Origin: Glycomyces salinus
Lineage (GTDB): Bacteria; Actinomycetota; Actinomycetes; Mycobacteriales; Micromonosporaceae
Assembly (NCBI RefSeq): GCF_016428645.1
Contig: NZ_JAELXW010000056.1
Location: 1 to 40,925 of the forward strand
DNA length: 40,925 nt
Direction of reading: 5' to 3'
Part shown: positions 25,015-34,191 of the stretch, piece by piece
Layout of the letters: every line of letters starts with the position of its first letter
Numbering within the stretch: the stretch's first letter is position 1
Made by a program: the position numbers and the translations under genes
Notes under the pieces: generated by a model
Told to the model about the DNA's origin: nothing
What the model saw: the letters and a program-made list of their open reading frames with translations, nothing else
Database searches by the model: none

Positions 25015-26361
25015 TTGAGCCCGATACCCCGCCTGCCCGACGGATTCCATTGGGGAGTCGCGACCTCGGCGTACCAGATCGAAGGGGCCGTCCGCGAAGA
25101 CGGCCGAGGAACGTCGATCTGGGACGCCTTCGTCGAATCGCCCGGAACGATCCGCGACGGCCACACGGCCGACACCGCCTGCGACCACTACCACCGGTAC
25201 CCCGAGGACATCGACCTCATGCGGCGCCTGGGCATCGACGTCTACCGGTTCTCCATCTCCTGGCCCAGGATCCTGCCCTCGGGGTCCGGGGCCGTCAACG
25301 CGTCCGGCCTCAGCTTCTACGACCGTCTCGTGGACGCCCTGCTGGCCGCCGGGCTCACGCCCATGGCGACGCTCTTCCACTGGGATCTGCCTCAGGAACT
25401 GGAAGCGCTCGGTGGATGGCTCGACCGGGACACCGCGCATCGCTTCGGCGAGTACGCGGCCGTCGCCGCCGAGCACCTCGGCGACCGGGTGAAGCACTGG
25501 ATCACCCTCAACGAACCGTTCGAGCACATGGCGCTCGGCTACGGGCTCGGCCAGCACGCCCCGGGCCGCACGCTGCTGCTCGACTCCCTCCCGGCGGCCC
25601 ACCACCAGCTCCTCGGACACGGCATCGCGGCCGGGGAATTGCGGGATTCCGGGGCCGAACTGGTCATGCTGACCAACAGCTACTCCCCCGCCGCACCCGC
25701 CTCCGGGTCCGAATCCGACATCGCCGCGGCACGGGCCTACGAGGCCCTGCACCGCGGCCTGTTCACCGACCCGGTGCTGCTGGGCCGCTACCCGGACCTG
25801 TCGGCCTACGGCGTCGACGGCGCGGCGCTGCCGTTCGTCCAGGAAGGCGACCTGGCGACCATCGCGACGCCCCTGGACGGGCTGGGCGTCAACTACTACA
25901 ACCCGACGCGCCTGGCGGCCCCCACGGCCGAATCGCCGTTCCCGTTCGAGATCGTCGAGTTCGCGAACGTGGACACCACCGACTTCGGCTGGCCGGTAAT
26001 GCCGTCCGGCCTCACCGAGACGCTCGTGAGCCTCACCGAGGACTACCGCGAAGCGCTGCCGCCGCTGTGGATCACCGAGAACGGCTGCTCCCACCGGATC
26101 GAGCCGGACGCCGACGGGAACTTCGCCGACCGGTTCCGCATCGACTACCTGGAGGCGCACGTGCGCGCCCTGGCCGCCGCCGTCGACTTGGGCGCCGACG
26201 TCCGCGGGTACCTGGTGTGGTCGCTGCTCGACAACTTCGAGTGGGCCGAGGGCTACCACCAGCGGTTCGGGCTGGTGCACGTGGACTTCGACACGCTGGA
26301 GCGGACCCCCAAGGCGTCCTTCGACTGGTACCGCGAACTGATCGCCGGGCAACGCCGATGA
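25015..26361 (+). CDS. Beta-glucosidase, glycoside hydrolase family 1
   Basis: A 448-residue GH1 enzyme with no signal peptide, so intracellular. TTG 25015 is chosen because GGAGG lies six bases upstream and the protein starts at the conserved PDGFHWGVATSAYQIEGA (about 8-25). Acid/base Glu in TLNEPFEH (about 161-168), nucleophile Glu in ITENGCSH (about 352-359), and C-terminal aglycone/substrate motif SLLDNFEWAEGYHQRFGLVHVDF (about 403-425). It hydrolyses beta-glucosides, probably cellobiose or plant/fungal glucosides delivered by the MFS transporter encoded next, whose start overlaps its stop (ATGA). Confidence 0.92.
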   Translation: MSPIPRLPDGFHWGVATSAYQIEGAVREDGRGTSIWDAFVESPGTIRDGHTADTACDHYHRYPEDIDLMRRLGIDVYRFSISWPRILPSGSGAVNASGLSFYDRLVDALLAAGLTPMATLFHWDLPQELEALGGWLDRDTAHRFGEYAAVAAEHLGDRVKHWITLNEPFEHMALGYGLGQHAPGRTLLLDSLPAAHHQLLGHGIAAGELRDSGAELVMLTNSYSPAAPASGSESDIAAARAYEALHRGLFTDPVLLGRYPDLSAYGVDGAALPFVQEGDLATIATPLDGLGVNYYNPTRLAAPTAESPFPFEIVEFANVDTTDFGWPVMPSGLTETLVSLTEDYREALPPLWITENGCSHRIEPDADGNFADRFRIDYLEAHVRALAAAVDLGADVRGYLVWSLLDNFEWAEGYHQRFGLVHVDFDTLERTPKASFDWYRELIAGQRR

Positions 26362-27629
26362 CCACCGCTCCGGAGGCGGTGCCCTCCACTCTGGCCGAAC
26401 CTCGGCGCAAGGTCGGCCCGGCCTGGATCGGCGGGATCACCGCCGGGATGCTCGGCGTCTACATGGCCTTCTTCACCCCGATCCAGGTGCTGCTGCCGCT
26501 GCAACTGGCCGCGATCGCCCCGGAATCGAAGGTGGCCGCCTTCGGCCTGGTCACCGGGGCCGGTGCGCTGGTCGCGGTGGTGGCCAACCCGGTCGCCGGG
26601 GCCCTGTCCGACCGCACCACCGGCCGGTTCGGCCGCCGGCACCCGTGGACCCTCGGCGGGGTCGTCGTCGGCGCGGTGGCGCTGGCGATGCTCGGGACGC
26701 AGACGACGGTCGCGGGCGTCCTGATCCTGTGGTGCCTCGCCCAGGCGTCGCTCAACGCCGGCTACGCCAGCCTGAACGCCGCCATTCCCGACCACGTGCC
26801 GGTGCGCCAGCGAGCGACCGTCTCCGGTTGGATCGGTTTCCCGCAGGCGCTGGGACTGGTCGTCGGCGCGATCATCGTGACCATGCTGGTCACCGGCCTG
26901 GCGGCCGGATACCTGGTGATCGGCCTGGCCACGGTGGCGCTGGTGCTGCCGTTCGTGCTGACCACGAGCGACCCGCCGCTGTCCCGGGCGGACCGGAAGC
27001 CGGTCTCGTGGCGGTCCGTGCTCGCGGGCATGTGGATCTCGCCTCGTGCCCACCCCGACTTCGCCTGGGCCTGGTTCACCCGCTTCCTGGTCATGCTCGG
27101 CAACGCGACCGGCACGCTCTACCTGCTGTACTTCCTGCAGGACGCGGTCGGATACGAACAACTCTTCCCCGGGCACAGCGTCGACGAGGGCGTGCTGGTG
27201 CTGACGCTGATCTACACCACCGGGGTCATCGTCACCTGCGTGGCCGGTGGCGTGCTGTCGGACCGGATCGGCCGCCGCAAGATCCCGATCACCGTCGCCT
27301 CCGCCGTCATGGCCTTCGCCGCGGTGCTGCTGACGTTCTGGCACACCTGGCCCACGGCGATGGCGGCCGCGGCGATCATGGGCGCGGGATTCGGGGTGTA
27401 CCTCTCGGTCGACCAGGCGCTCATCACCCAGGTGCTGCCGCAGGCCGCCGACCGCGGAAAGGACCTGGGCATCATCAACATCGCCAATACGGCCCCGCAG
27501 GTGCTCGGCCCGGCCCTGGCCGCCCCGATCGTCGCCGGTCTGGGCGGGTATTCGGGGCTGTACGCCCTGACCGCCGCCGTGACCCTGCTCGGCGGGGCCC
27601 TGGTCTGGAAGATCAAGTCCGTGCCCTGA
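26358..27629 (+). CDS. MFS transporter, probable sugar/glycoside importer
   Basis: A 423-residue major facilitator protein with about 12 hydrophobic segments. The loop 2-3 signature GALSDRTTGRFGRRHPW (about 76-92) is typical of sugar-linked MFS proteins, and the second half has GGVLSDRIGRRKIPI (about 300-314). It starts at ATG 26358 overlapping the GH1 stop; the much longer open frame upstream is a shadow of the GH1 gene. It probably imports the beta-glucoside hydrolysed by the GH1 enzyme, by proton symport (inference). It is followed by a hairpin terminator. Confidence 0.85.
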   Translation: MTTAPEAVPSTLAEPRRKVGPAWIGGITAGMLGVYMAFFTPIQVLLPLQLAAIAPESKVAAFGLVTGAGALVAVVANPVAGALSDRTTGRFGRRHPWTLGGVVVGAVALAMLGTQTTVAGVLILWCLAQASLNAGYASLNAAIPDHVPVRQRATVSGWIGFPQALGLVVGAIIVTMLVTGLAAGYLVIGLATVALVLPFVLTTSDPPLSRADRKPVSWRSVLAGMWISPRAHPDFAWAWFTRFLVMLGNATGTLYLLYFLQDAVGYEQLFPGHSVDEGVLVLTLIYTTGVIVTCVAGGVLSDRIGRRKIPITVASAVMAFAAVLLTFWHTWPTAMAAAAIMGAGFGVYLSVDQALITQVLPQAADRGKDLGIINIANTAPQVLGPALAAPIVAGLGGYSGLYALTAAVTLLGGALVWKIKSVP

Positions 27630-27684
27630 CCGGCGGTTCGAGACGTGGCGAGACTGAGGCGGATGACCGGCAGGAGTCCAACGG

Positions 27685-27702
27685 GCGACCGTCGGCGGTC
27701 GC
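27685..27702 (+). terminator. Hairpin after the MFS gene
   Basis: Perfect seven-base arms GCGACCG/CGGTCGC with a stable TCGG tetraloop, 56 bases after the MFS stop and 68 before the RDD gene. It probably separates the two units. Confidence 0.6.
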
Positions 27703-27769
27703 ACGTGAGCAGGGCTTCCAGTTCGCGCCGACGGGGCATCGGGCCATGACGGAACGCTAGGATTCCGGC

Positions 27770-28261
27770 ATGGCAGCTGAGAAGATCGAAGCCTTCGAGA
27801 ACGGAACGTACTATGTACCGGCCGGAGGGTGGGCGCTGTTCTTCACCTGGCTGATCGACTTCACCGTCTTCGTGTTGGGAATTCTGGCGGGCGTAGTGGC
27901 CATGGTGGCGGTCGACGCCTCGCGGCCTCTCAGCGGCGGAGCGGTCGTGCTGGGGATGGTCGTGCTGCTGTTCGCCGTGCCGCTGCTGTACGGCCTGTTC
28001 TACACCAACGGACGCGCCCTCGGCGCGCTGATCACCGGTACTAGGCTCGTTCGCTGCCGCGACGGCGGGCGGATCGGCGCGAAAGGCCCGTGGGCGATGG
28101 TGGTGCGCACGATACTGATGCCGCTGCTCTTCATCGGGATCGTCGCCGGAGCCGGGACGGTGAGTGGAGGCTTCAAGCGCGTCAGCATCGATGACGCGCG
28201 CACGCGCCGACTCCACGCCGAGCCGCGATCCGACCCTTTCCAAGGCGCCCGTCACCAATAG
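27770..28261 (+). CDS. RDD family membrane protein
   Basis: A 163-residue membrane protein with three hydrophobic segments (about 22-45, 55-78 and 107-130). The arrangement matches the RDD family: an N-terminal WLIDF segment keeping the Asp of the family name but lacking the usual preceding Arg, a middle FYTNGRALGALITGTRLVR, and a conserved-type VVRTILMP helix. The hydrophilic C-terminal tail (DDARTRRLHAEP...) is cytoplasmic. Some RDD proteins act as Na+/H+ antiporters; others are unassigned. The gene stands alone, convergent with the LacI gene whose stop lies 10 bases away. Confidence 0.75.
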   Translation: MAAEKIEAFENGTYYVPAGGWALFFTWLIDFTVFVLGILAGVVAMVAVDASRPLSGGAVVLGMVVLLFAVPLLYGLFYTNGRALGALITGTRLVRCRDGGRIGAKGPWAMVVRTILMPLLFIGIVAGAGTVSGGFKRVSIDDARTRRLHAEPRSDPFQGARHQ

Positions 28262-28271
28262 CGCCCGGCGG

Positions 28272-29288
28272 TCAGGACCGCGGCGGGGCGGTGGACTCTC
28301 TGACCACCAGTTCGGGGGTGGCCACGGAAGTTCGGGGCTGCTCCCCCTCCAGGAGCTGCGAGAGCAGTTTGAACGCGCGGGCGCCGAGGTCCTCGAAGTC
28401 CTGGTCCACGGTGGTCAGCGACGGCCGCCACAGCGACACCAGGGGCTGGTCGTCGAAGCCCACGACCGAGACGTCGGCGGGCACGTCCAGTCCGCGGTCG
28501 GTCAGCGCCCGCATCACGCCGAGGGCGATCTCGTCGTTGCCGCAGAACACGGCGGTCACGTCGTCCCGTCCGGCGATGCGCTCGCCCCAGCGGTAGCCGG
28601 AAGCGGCGTCCCATTCGGCGTACATCACCTGCGGGACCGGCGCCCCGGACTCCTTGAGCGCCGCCCGCCAGCCCTCGGTGCGGCCCGAGTGCTTGCCCTC
28701 GGTGGGGCCGGCCACGTGGTGGACGGTCCGGTGTCCCAGGCGCAGCAGGTATTCGACGACCCTGCGGCCGGCGGCCCGCTCGTCGATCAGCGCGGCCGGG
28801 ACGCCGCCGGTGCGCCGCGAGCCGCCTCCGGCCACGACCGACGGCAGCCCCTCGGGCAGGGACCGGGCGGCTCGGATGCCGGCGCGGTCGAACTCGAGGA
28901 CGATCGCTCCGGCGGTCGGCTGGGACAGGGCCAGGTCGATCGCGTGATGGACGTGGGCGTCGTCGGCCGACTCGACGACGGTGATCGAGACCGACATTCC
29001 CACGCGGCGGGCGGCGTTCTCGATGCCTTCGAAGGTGCGGGAGTAGCCGTAGTTGACGGTGGCCCCGGTCAGGACCGACACGAGGGTGCGCTGGCTCGAT
29101 CGCAGCGAGCGCGCCGCGCCGTTGGGGCGGTATCCGAGGGTCTTGACCGCGTCGTTGACCCGCCGCGCCAGCTCGGGGTTGACGTACTTGGAGCCGTTGA
29201 GCACCCGCGAGACGGTCGGCACCGAGACAGCGGCCTCTCTGGCGACGTCGGCTAGGACTGGGGCGCGGTAGGGCTTCGAGGAGGTCAT
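28272..29288 (-). CDS. LacI family transcriptional regulator
   Basis: A 338-residue LacI-type repressor. HTH at about 9-30 (LADVAREAAVSVPTVSRVLNG), hinge helix about 45-55 (RPNGAARSLRS), then a periplasmic-binding-like effector domain with GFDDQPLVSLWRPSLTTVDQDF near the C terminus. ATG 29288 is preferred; the frame extends to 29408 but that part is not protein-like. It is divergent from the importer genes starting at 29634, with two near-identical palindromes between them, so it very probably represses the importer and itself until an oligosaccharide binds. It might also control the GH1-MFS genes. Confidence 0.88.
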   Translation of the reverse strand: MTSSKPYRAPVLADVAREAAVSVPTVSRVLNGSKYVNPELARRVNDAVKTLGYRPNGAARSLRSSQRTLVSVLTGATVNYGYSRTFEGIENAARRVGMSVSITVVESADDAHVHHAIDLALSQPTAGAIVLEFDRAGIRAARSLPEGLPSVVAGGGSRRTGGVPAALIDERAAGRRVVEYLLRLGHRTVHHVAGPTEGKHSGRTEGWRAALKESGAPVPQVMYAEWDAASGYRWGERIAGRDDVTAVFCGNDEIALGVMRALTDRGLDVPADVSVVGFDDQPLVSLWRPSLTTVDQDFEDLGARAFKLLSQLLEGEQPRTSVATPELVVRESTAPPRS

Positions 29289-29392
29289 GGTCACGAGGAT
29301 ACGAGTACCGGGAAATCTCCGGGAACCGACCCCGTCCTTTGGGATTCTCGTTTTCCTGAAGTTCGGCCTCCAGCAGTGGCGACGCAATGATC

Positions 29393-29406
29393 GGATATCG
29401 TTATCC
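29393..29406. promoter_or_regulatory. LacI-type operator candidate 1
   Basis: GGATATCGTTATCC, a near-perfect palindrome (six of seven pairs) with the CG centre typical of LacI-family operators, 105 bases upstream of the LacI start. It matches the element at 29517-29530 at 11 of 14 positions. Confidence 0.6.
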
Positions 29407-29492
29407 AAATGTTTCCCGTACCAGTACTACCTGCTATTTTATCGATTGCGCGCCGCGAGACGAACGTATTTCAGGCAGGTTCCACTTTGACT

Positions 29493-29517
29493 ACCATTGA
29501 CCGTTGTCAATAATGGT
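29493..29517. promoter_or_regulatory. Large imperfect palindrome upstream of the importer operon
   Basis: Arms ACCATTGAC (29493-29501) and GTCAAT-A-ATGGT (29506-29517), with spacer CGTT and one extra base in the right arm. It abuts operator candidate 2. It could be a second regulator's site or form the promoter (TTGACC could act as a -35). Confidence 0.45.
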
Positions 29518-29530
29518 GATAACGTTCTCC
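29517..29530. promoter_or_regulatory. LacI-type operator candidate 2
   Basis: TGATAACGTTCTCC, a CG-centred dyad sharing 11 of 14 bases with 29393-29406. The 124-base distance is compatible with DNA looping between the two divergent promoters. It lies about 104 bases upstream of the lipoprotein start. Confidence 0.6.
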
Positions 29531-29633
29531 TCCGAAGTTCGCGGACGTGACCGTCCTCATCGGCCCACACTCGCGCCTTCAACCCTTCGAACAAGCAGTC
29601 AACTTCATCAACGTCGCTAGGAGGACCCCTCAC

Positions 29634-31289
29634 ATGGTCGAATTCTCACGTCGCAACTTCCTCGGCGCCCTTGGCGTCGGGGCCGGTGGCATGGTCACCG
29701 GCTCGGCACTGGCCGGTTGTTCTGGCAGCAGCGGATCCGCCGGCGGGGGCGGCGACTTCGAGCTGCCCACCTACCAGGCCGCGCCACCCGTCGAGGTCGA
29801 GCCGTTCTACACCAGCGACACCCCGGGAATGATCCCGATCTACACCGAAGCGCCGCAGACGTTCTTCAAATCGGTCGACAGGGAGCCCGGTTCGGGCGGC
29901 ACGGTCACCACGTTCCAGCTCACCTGGGGAGATCCGTCCAAGCCGCTCGACGAGAACCCGTACTGGCAGGAACTCAATGAGCGGCTCGGTGTCAGTTTCG
30001 AGCCGCAGTTCGTGCCGCAGCCGGTCTTCGCCGAGAAGTTCTCGACCATGCTCGCCTCCGGCGATATCCCCGACCTGGTGTTCGTCAACGACCAGGACGC
30101 GAGCAACCTCCAGGGGATCCGCGACGGCGCCTTCGCCGACCTGTCCGAGGTCCTTTCCGGTGACAACATCCTCAAGTGGCCCAACCTGGCCGCGCGCAAG
30201 GAGAACATCTGGCGGGCCAGTCTCAAGGACGGCCGCATCTACCAGATCCCCTCGCTGGTCCCGCCGATCACCAACTTCCCGATCATGCGGGTGGACCTGC
30301 TCGAGCAGACCAGCGTGGGCCTCGCCCCGACCGACGCCGACCAGTTGCTGACCATGCTCAAAGAGGTCAGTGCGCTCGGCGAGGACTCCGAGGGCCGGAA
30401 GGTCTACGGCGTCAATCTGTACGACCCGATCATGTGGCGCCGCCTGTTCAAGGTCGGCGCGGACTGGCAGCTGAACGGCGACGGAAAGCTGCTGCACTCG
30501 ATCGAGACCGGGAACTACCGCGAGATGCTCACCTGGCTCGCCCAGGCCTGGGACGAGGGGGTGTTCGATCCGGTCGCCATGACGACCAACGCCGCCGACA
30601 TCGTCTCCGGCGCGGGCCTCACATGGACGCATCACGGCGAGTTCCTCGGCGCGGACGGCCTGGCGCAGCGGGAGAGCGACCTGCCGGGCGCGAAGTACGA
30701 CTTCTTCGACCTTCCCGGTTTCGACGGCACCGGCCAAGTCGTGGTTCAGAACATCCCTTACGGCCGCTCCACCTGCCTGTCCTACCAGCTGCTCGACGAC
30801 GAGGACCGGCTCACCGAGGTGCTCAACGTCCTCGACTACATCTCGGCTCCCTACGGTTCGGAGGAGCACCTGTTCGTCCAGAGCGGCATCGAGGGCCACA
30901 ACTTCGAGTTCGACGAGAACGGTCTGCCGGTCCGAATGGAGGAGAACGCCACCGAGCTCGGCGTGCAGTACGTCGCGGTGGACTCCGGCGAGCAGTCCTG
31001 GCGCGGCTATCCGTCCAACTGGGGATGGGCCGAATCGTTCGCCCAGGTGATGGAGAGTGCCGCCGAGCACTCGATCGTGCGCGATCTCGAGGGCCTGGAG
31101 ACCGAATCGGACACATTCGTCAGCAAGGGGGTCCAGCTCAAGGAGATGCTGGAAGACTTCGAGCGCGGCGTGGTGACCGGGCGCGAGAGCGTGGACGACT
31201 TGGACTCGTTCATCGCCGAGTACATGTCGGCGGGAGGCGAGCAGATCCGCACCGAGTACACCGACGCGCTCGAGAGCGGCGACCAGTGA
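29634..31289 (+). CDS. Oligosaccharide ABC importer, solute-binding lipoprotein (LplA-like)
   Basis: A 551-residue family 1 extracellular solute-binding protein. It has a twin-arginine signal SRRNFLG (5-11) followed by lipobox ALAGC (Cys about 29), then a long two-lobe binding domain with the large size typical of LplA/YtcQ-type proteins that carry oligosaccharides. ATG 29634 is preceded by AGGAGG nine bases upstream; an earlier start at 29547 would disrupt the Tat signal. The first of three coupled genes; its stop overlaps the permease start as GTGA. No ATPase gene accompanies it, so a shared MsiK-type ATPase is expected. The substrate is unknown. Confidence 0.85.
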   Translation: MVEFSRRNFLGALGVGAGGMVTGSALAGCSGSSGSAGGGGDFELPTYQAAPPVEVEPFYTSDTPGMIPIYTEAPQTFFKSVDREPGSGGTVTTFQLTWGDPSKPLDENPYWQELNERLGVSFEPQFVPQPVFAEKFSTMLASGDIPDLVFVNDQDASNLQGIRDGAFADLSEVLSGDNILKWPNLAARKENIWRASLKDGRIYQIPSLVPPITNFPIMRVDLLEQTSVGLAPTDADQLLTMLKEVSALGEDSEGRKVYGVNLYDPIMWRRLFKVGADWQLNGDGKLLHSIETGNYREMLTWLAQAWDEGVFDPVAMTTNAADIVSGAGLTWTHHGEFLGADGLAQRESDLPGAKYDFFDLPGFDGTGQVVVQNIPYGRSTCLSYQLLDDEDRLTEVLNVLDYISAPYGSEEHLFVQSGIEGHNFEFDENGLPVRMEENATELGVQYVAVDSGEQSWRGYPSNWGWAESFAQVMESAAEHSIVRDLEGLETESDTFVSKGVQLKEMLEDFERGVVTGRESVDDLDSFIAEYMSAGGEQIRTEYTDALESGDQ

Positions 31290-32263
31290 CAGTGAAGACG
31301 ACCGCCGTCCCCGAGCAGCGCGGCGCCGGCCGCGCCTCGGGGGCGGCCCCCAAGCGCCGCAAGGCCACCCTCCGCCAGCGGATCTGGCGCGAACGGTGGA
31401 TGTACACCTTCATCGCGCCGGGCGCGTTGTTCTTCCTGGTGTTCGCGTACGTGCCGATGCTCGGCAACGTCGTGGCCTTCATGGACTACTCGCCGTTCCG
31501 CGGCTTCTCGGGGTCGCCGTGGGTCGGCATGCAGAACTTCGTGGCGATCTTCAACGACCCCGAAGTCGTCACGGCCCTGCGGAACACCTTGGTCATCGCG
31601 TTCCTGCAGCTGATCTTCGCGTTCCCGGCCCCGATCGCACTGGCGCTGCTGCTGGACTCGCTGATGTCGAACCGGGTCAAGCGGATGGTCCAGACCGTGG
31701 TCTACCTGCCGCACTTCCTGTCCTGGGTCATCATCATCTCGGTCTGGCAGCAGGTCCTCGGCGGGGGCGGCCTGGTCGCGAACCTCCTGTCCGGCTGGGG
31801 CATGGGCGGTTTCGACGCCATGACCAACGCCGACACGTTCAAGCTCCTGGTGGTCGCCCAGGCCATCTGGAAGGACGTCGGCTGGGGAACGATCATCTTC
31901 TTCGCGGCGATCGCCGGAATCCCGCAGGACCGCTACGAGGCGGCCGCGGTCGACGGCGCCTCTGCCTGGCGCAGGATATGGCACGTCACCCTGCCCGGGA
32001 TCATCCCGGTCACCACGCTGCTGCTGATCCTCAACCTCGGCAACATCCTCACCGTCGGGTTCGAGCAGCTCCTGCTGCAGCAGCCCATGGTCGGGGCCGA
32101 CGCGGCCCAGGTCTTGGACACGTTCGTGTACTTCCGCGGCGTCCTCGGCGGTGAATGGGGCGTGGCCACGGCGGCGGGCCTGCTCAAGGGGGCTATCGGC
32201 ACCGTTCTGGTGCTGAGCGCCAACAAGATCGCCAAGAAACTCGGTGGAGAGGGGATCTACTGA
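31286..32263 (+). CDS. Oligosaccharide ABC importer, permease (LplB-like)
   Basis: A 325-residue MalF-like permease. About six transmembrane helices follow a basic cytoplasmic N terminus; first helix YTFIAPGALFFLVFAYVPMLG (about 40-60). The EAA loop is EAAAVDGASAWRRIWHVTLPGI (about 220-241), which contacts the ATPase. The C-terminal motif FEQLLLQQ and the GIIPVTTLLLIL helix are typical of LplB-type permeases. GTG 31286 overlaps the lipoprotein stop, and the stop overlaps the next ATG (TGATG). It pairs with the permease at 32263-33192. Confidence 0.88.
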   Translation: MTVKTTAVPEQRGAGRASGAAPKRRKATLRQRIWRERWMYTFIAPGALFFLVFAYVPMLGNVVAFMDYSPFRGFSGSPWVGMQNFVAIFNDPEVVTALRNTLVIAFLQLIFAFPAPIALALLLDSLMSNRVKRMVQTVVYLPHFLSWVIIISVWQQVLGGGGLVANLLSGWGMGGFDAMTNADTFKLLVVAQAIWKDVGWGTIIFFAAIAGIPQDRYEAAAVDGASAWRRIWHVTLPGIIPVTTLLLILNLGNILTVGFEQLLLQQPMVGADAAQVLDTFVYFRGVLGGEWGVATAAGLLKGAIGTVLVLSANKIAKKLGGEGIY

Positions 32264-33192
32264 TGTCCACTGCGACCGCTGAACTGCCCAGGGAGGTGCG
32301 GCAGCGCCGCAAGGCGGGACTGCCGCCGTGGCTGAACCCCGCACCGCTGTGGCTCCGGGGGATCAAGGCGGCGGTGATCGTCGCGATCGTGGTCACCATG
32401 CTCTATCCGCTGGTGTACGTGATCGCGATGAGTTTCGCCTCGCCGCAGCAGGCGCGGGCCGGGGTCGTATTCCCCACCGAGTACTCCCTGGACGCCTACC
32501 GCGCGATCTTCAACGGCGGAACGGTCGTGACCGGCCTGCAGAACTCGCTGTGGGTGACCGTGGTCGGCACGTTCCTGTCCCTCACCGCCTCGGCGATGCT
32601 CGCTTGGGGACTGAGTCGCACCAAGGACGTGCCCGGCTCGAAGTTCATCCTCATCATGGTGCTGGCGACCATGTTCTTCAGCGCCGGAATCATCCCGAAC
32701 TTCCTGCTGGTCAAGTCGCTCGGGCTGCTGGACTCGCTGTGGAGTCTGATCATCCCGGGCCTGGTGTCGGCGTTCAACATGATCGTGATCCGCAACTTCT
32801 TCATGAACCTGCCGACCGAGTTGATCGAGGCGGCCCGCATCGACGGAGCCGGCGAGTGGCGGATCTTCCTGCGCATCGTCCTGCCGCTGTCGAAACCGGT
32901 GCTCGCGGTCATGGGCCTGTTCTACGCCGTCGGCTACTGGAACACGTACTTCAACGCGCTGCTGTACATCAACGACGCCGAGAAGTGGCCGATCCAGGTC
33001 GTGCTCCAGCAGTACGTGCTGGCCGGAGTGAGCATCCCGGGCGCTACCGTCTCGCCCGATCAGCCGCCGCCTCCGGGGATCACGCTCCAGATGGCCGTCA
33101 TCGTCCTCGCCACCGTCCCGATCCTGCTGGTCTACCCGTTCTTGCAGCGGTACTTCACCAAGGGCGTCCTCACCGGAGCCATCAAGGGCTGA
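32263..33192 (+). CDS. Oligosaccharide ABC importer, permease (YtcP-like)
   Basis: A 309-residue MalG-like permease with six predicted transmembrane helices. The EAA loop is IEAARIDGAGEWRIFLRIVLPLSKPVLAV (about 187-215). It includes the YtcP-type segments NFFMNLPTELIEAA and YWNTYFNALLYIND, and a typical C-terminal FLQRYFTKGVLTGAIKG. ATG 32263 overlaps the preceding stop. It is the last gene of the LacI-controlled importer; the next gene is convergent. No glycosidase is encoded in this unit, so the imported sugar may be processed by the GH1 enzyme or the GH31 enzyme elsewhere in the window. Confidence 0.88.
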   Translation: MSTATAELPREVRQRRKAGLPPWLNPAPLWLRGIKAAVIVAIVVTMLYPLVYVIAMSFASPQQARAGVVFPTEYSLDAYRAIFNGGTVVTGLQNSLWVTVVGTFLSLTASAMLAWGLSRTKDVPGSKFILIMVLATMFFSAGIIPNFLLVKSLGLLDSLWSLIIPGLVSAFNMIVIRNFFMNLPTELIEAARIDGAGEWRIFLRIVLPLSKPVLAVMGLFYAVGYWNTYFNALLYINDAEKWPIQVVLQQYVLAGVSIPGATVSPDQPPPPGITLQMAVIVLATVPILLVYPFLQRYFTKGVLTGAIKG

Positions 33193-33255
33193 CAGAGGTC
33201 GGCAGATCCCGGGCCCCGGCGGCCGTGGAAAGGCGACGTGGGTCCGGGGTCGAGT

Positions 33256-34176
33256 TCACCGAAGGCGTGCTCGGGCCGCCGCGAGGCGGGCGGCCGCCGG
33301 TGCCGCCGGTCCTGCAACATTGATGGCGGCGTTGGGCCAGGCGGTCGCCAGCCGGGCGCTCACGCCTTCGCGGACCTGTCGGCTCCGGAGCAGGACGCCG
33401 CCGGCGAGCACGATCGGGTCGGTCTCGTCCGCGCCTCGGACCCTCGCCACCGTGGCGGCGAGGTGGTCGGCCGCTTCGGCGAGGATCGACGCCGCCAGTT
33501 CGTCTCCGGTCTCGGCGGCCCGGTCGACCAGTGCCGCCAGGCGGGCCAGGTCGCGATGGGGCCGGCGGTACACGGCGCGGGCGAAGTCGTCGGCCGTCGG
33601 GTGCGGTGCGCCCGTGACCGCTTCGGCCACCGTCTCGGCCAAGCGGCTCGGCCCGGCCGCCTCCTGGAGGCTCGACGCGGTCAGTGCAGCGGCGCGGCGG
33701 CCGATCCAGAAGCCCGAGCCGCGGTCGCCGAGGAGCCAGCCGAGCCCGTCGCTCACGCGGGTCAGTTCCTCTCCCGCCACCGTCGCGGCGGCCGCGCCGG
33801 TCCCGGCGATGAGGACGGTCCCGTTCGGACTGTCGGTTCCGGCGGCGAAGGCGATCACCGCGTCACCGACCATCCGCGCCTCGCAGCGCAGGCCGATCGA
33901 CTCCAGGGCGCGACGGAACGCGGCGTCGGTCTCGGGGTTCGAGCATTCGCTGACGCCGGCCAGGCCCAGGACGGCGGCCTGTACGCGGACCGGGTCCGCC
34001 CGGCCGAGCGCCTCTCGCGCGGCCTGGGCTACGGCCGCCACCGCCTGCTCGAGCGGGGCGCTGAGCGGGTTGCCCGGTCCCGCCCGCCCCTCGCCGGCGA
34101 GGTCGCCGCCGAGTGTGGCGACGACCGCGCGGGAGGCGGTCCCGCCGATGTCCATGCCGAGTGCCAACGGCTCCAT
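33256..34176 (-). CDS. N-acetylglucosamine kinase-like protein (BadF/BcrA family)
   Basis: A 306-residue ASKHA-fold kinase of the NAGK/BadF-BcrA ATPase family. The phosphate-1 loop is GMDIGGTASRAVV (about 7-19); further motifs are AVLGLAGVSE (about 68), the nucleotide-binding VLIAGTGAAAATV (about 121-133), GWLLGDRGSGFWIG (about 145-158) and a C-terminal VLAGGVLLRS (about 255). By family it phosphorylates GlcNAc, or a related amino sugar, with ATP in the cytosol. It is the last gene of the amino-sugar operon, and its position supports a role in phosphorylating sugar brought in by the NgcEFG-like transporter. Confidence 0.8.
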   Translation of the reverse strand: MEPLALGMDIGGTASRAVVATLGGDLAGEGRAGPGNPLSAPLEQAVAAVAQAAREALGRADPVRVQAAVLGLAGVSECSNPETDAAFRRALESIGLRCEARMVGDAVIAFAAGTDSPNGTVLIAGTGAAAATVAGEELTRVSDGLGWLLGDRGSGFWIGRRAAALTASSLQEAAGPSRLAETVAEAVTGAPHPTADDFARAVYRRPHRDLARLAALVDRAAETGDELAASILAEAADHLAATVARVRGADETDPIVLAGGVLLRSRQVREGVSARLATAWPNAAINVAGPAAPAAARLAAARARLR

Positions 34177-34191
34177 GTGCTTCTCCCAGCG

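Noticed and set aside
25050..26357. Arg-rich frame upstream of the MFS gene
   Set aside because: It is a shadow of the GH1 gene; the MFS start at 26358 overlaps the GH1 stop.
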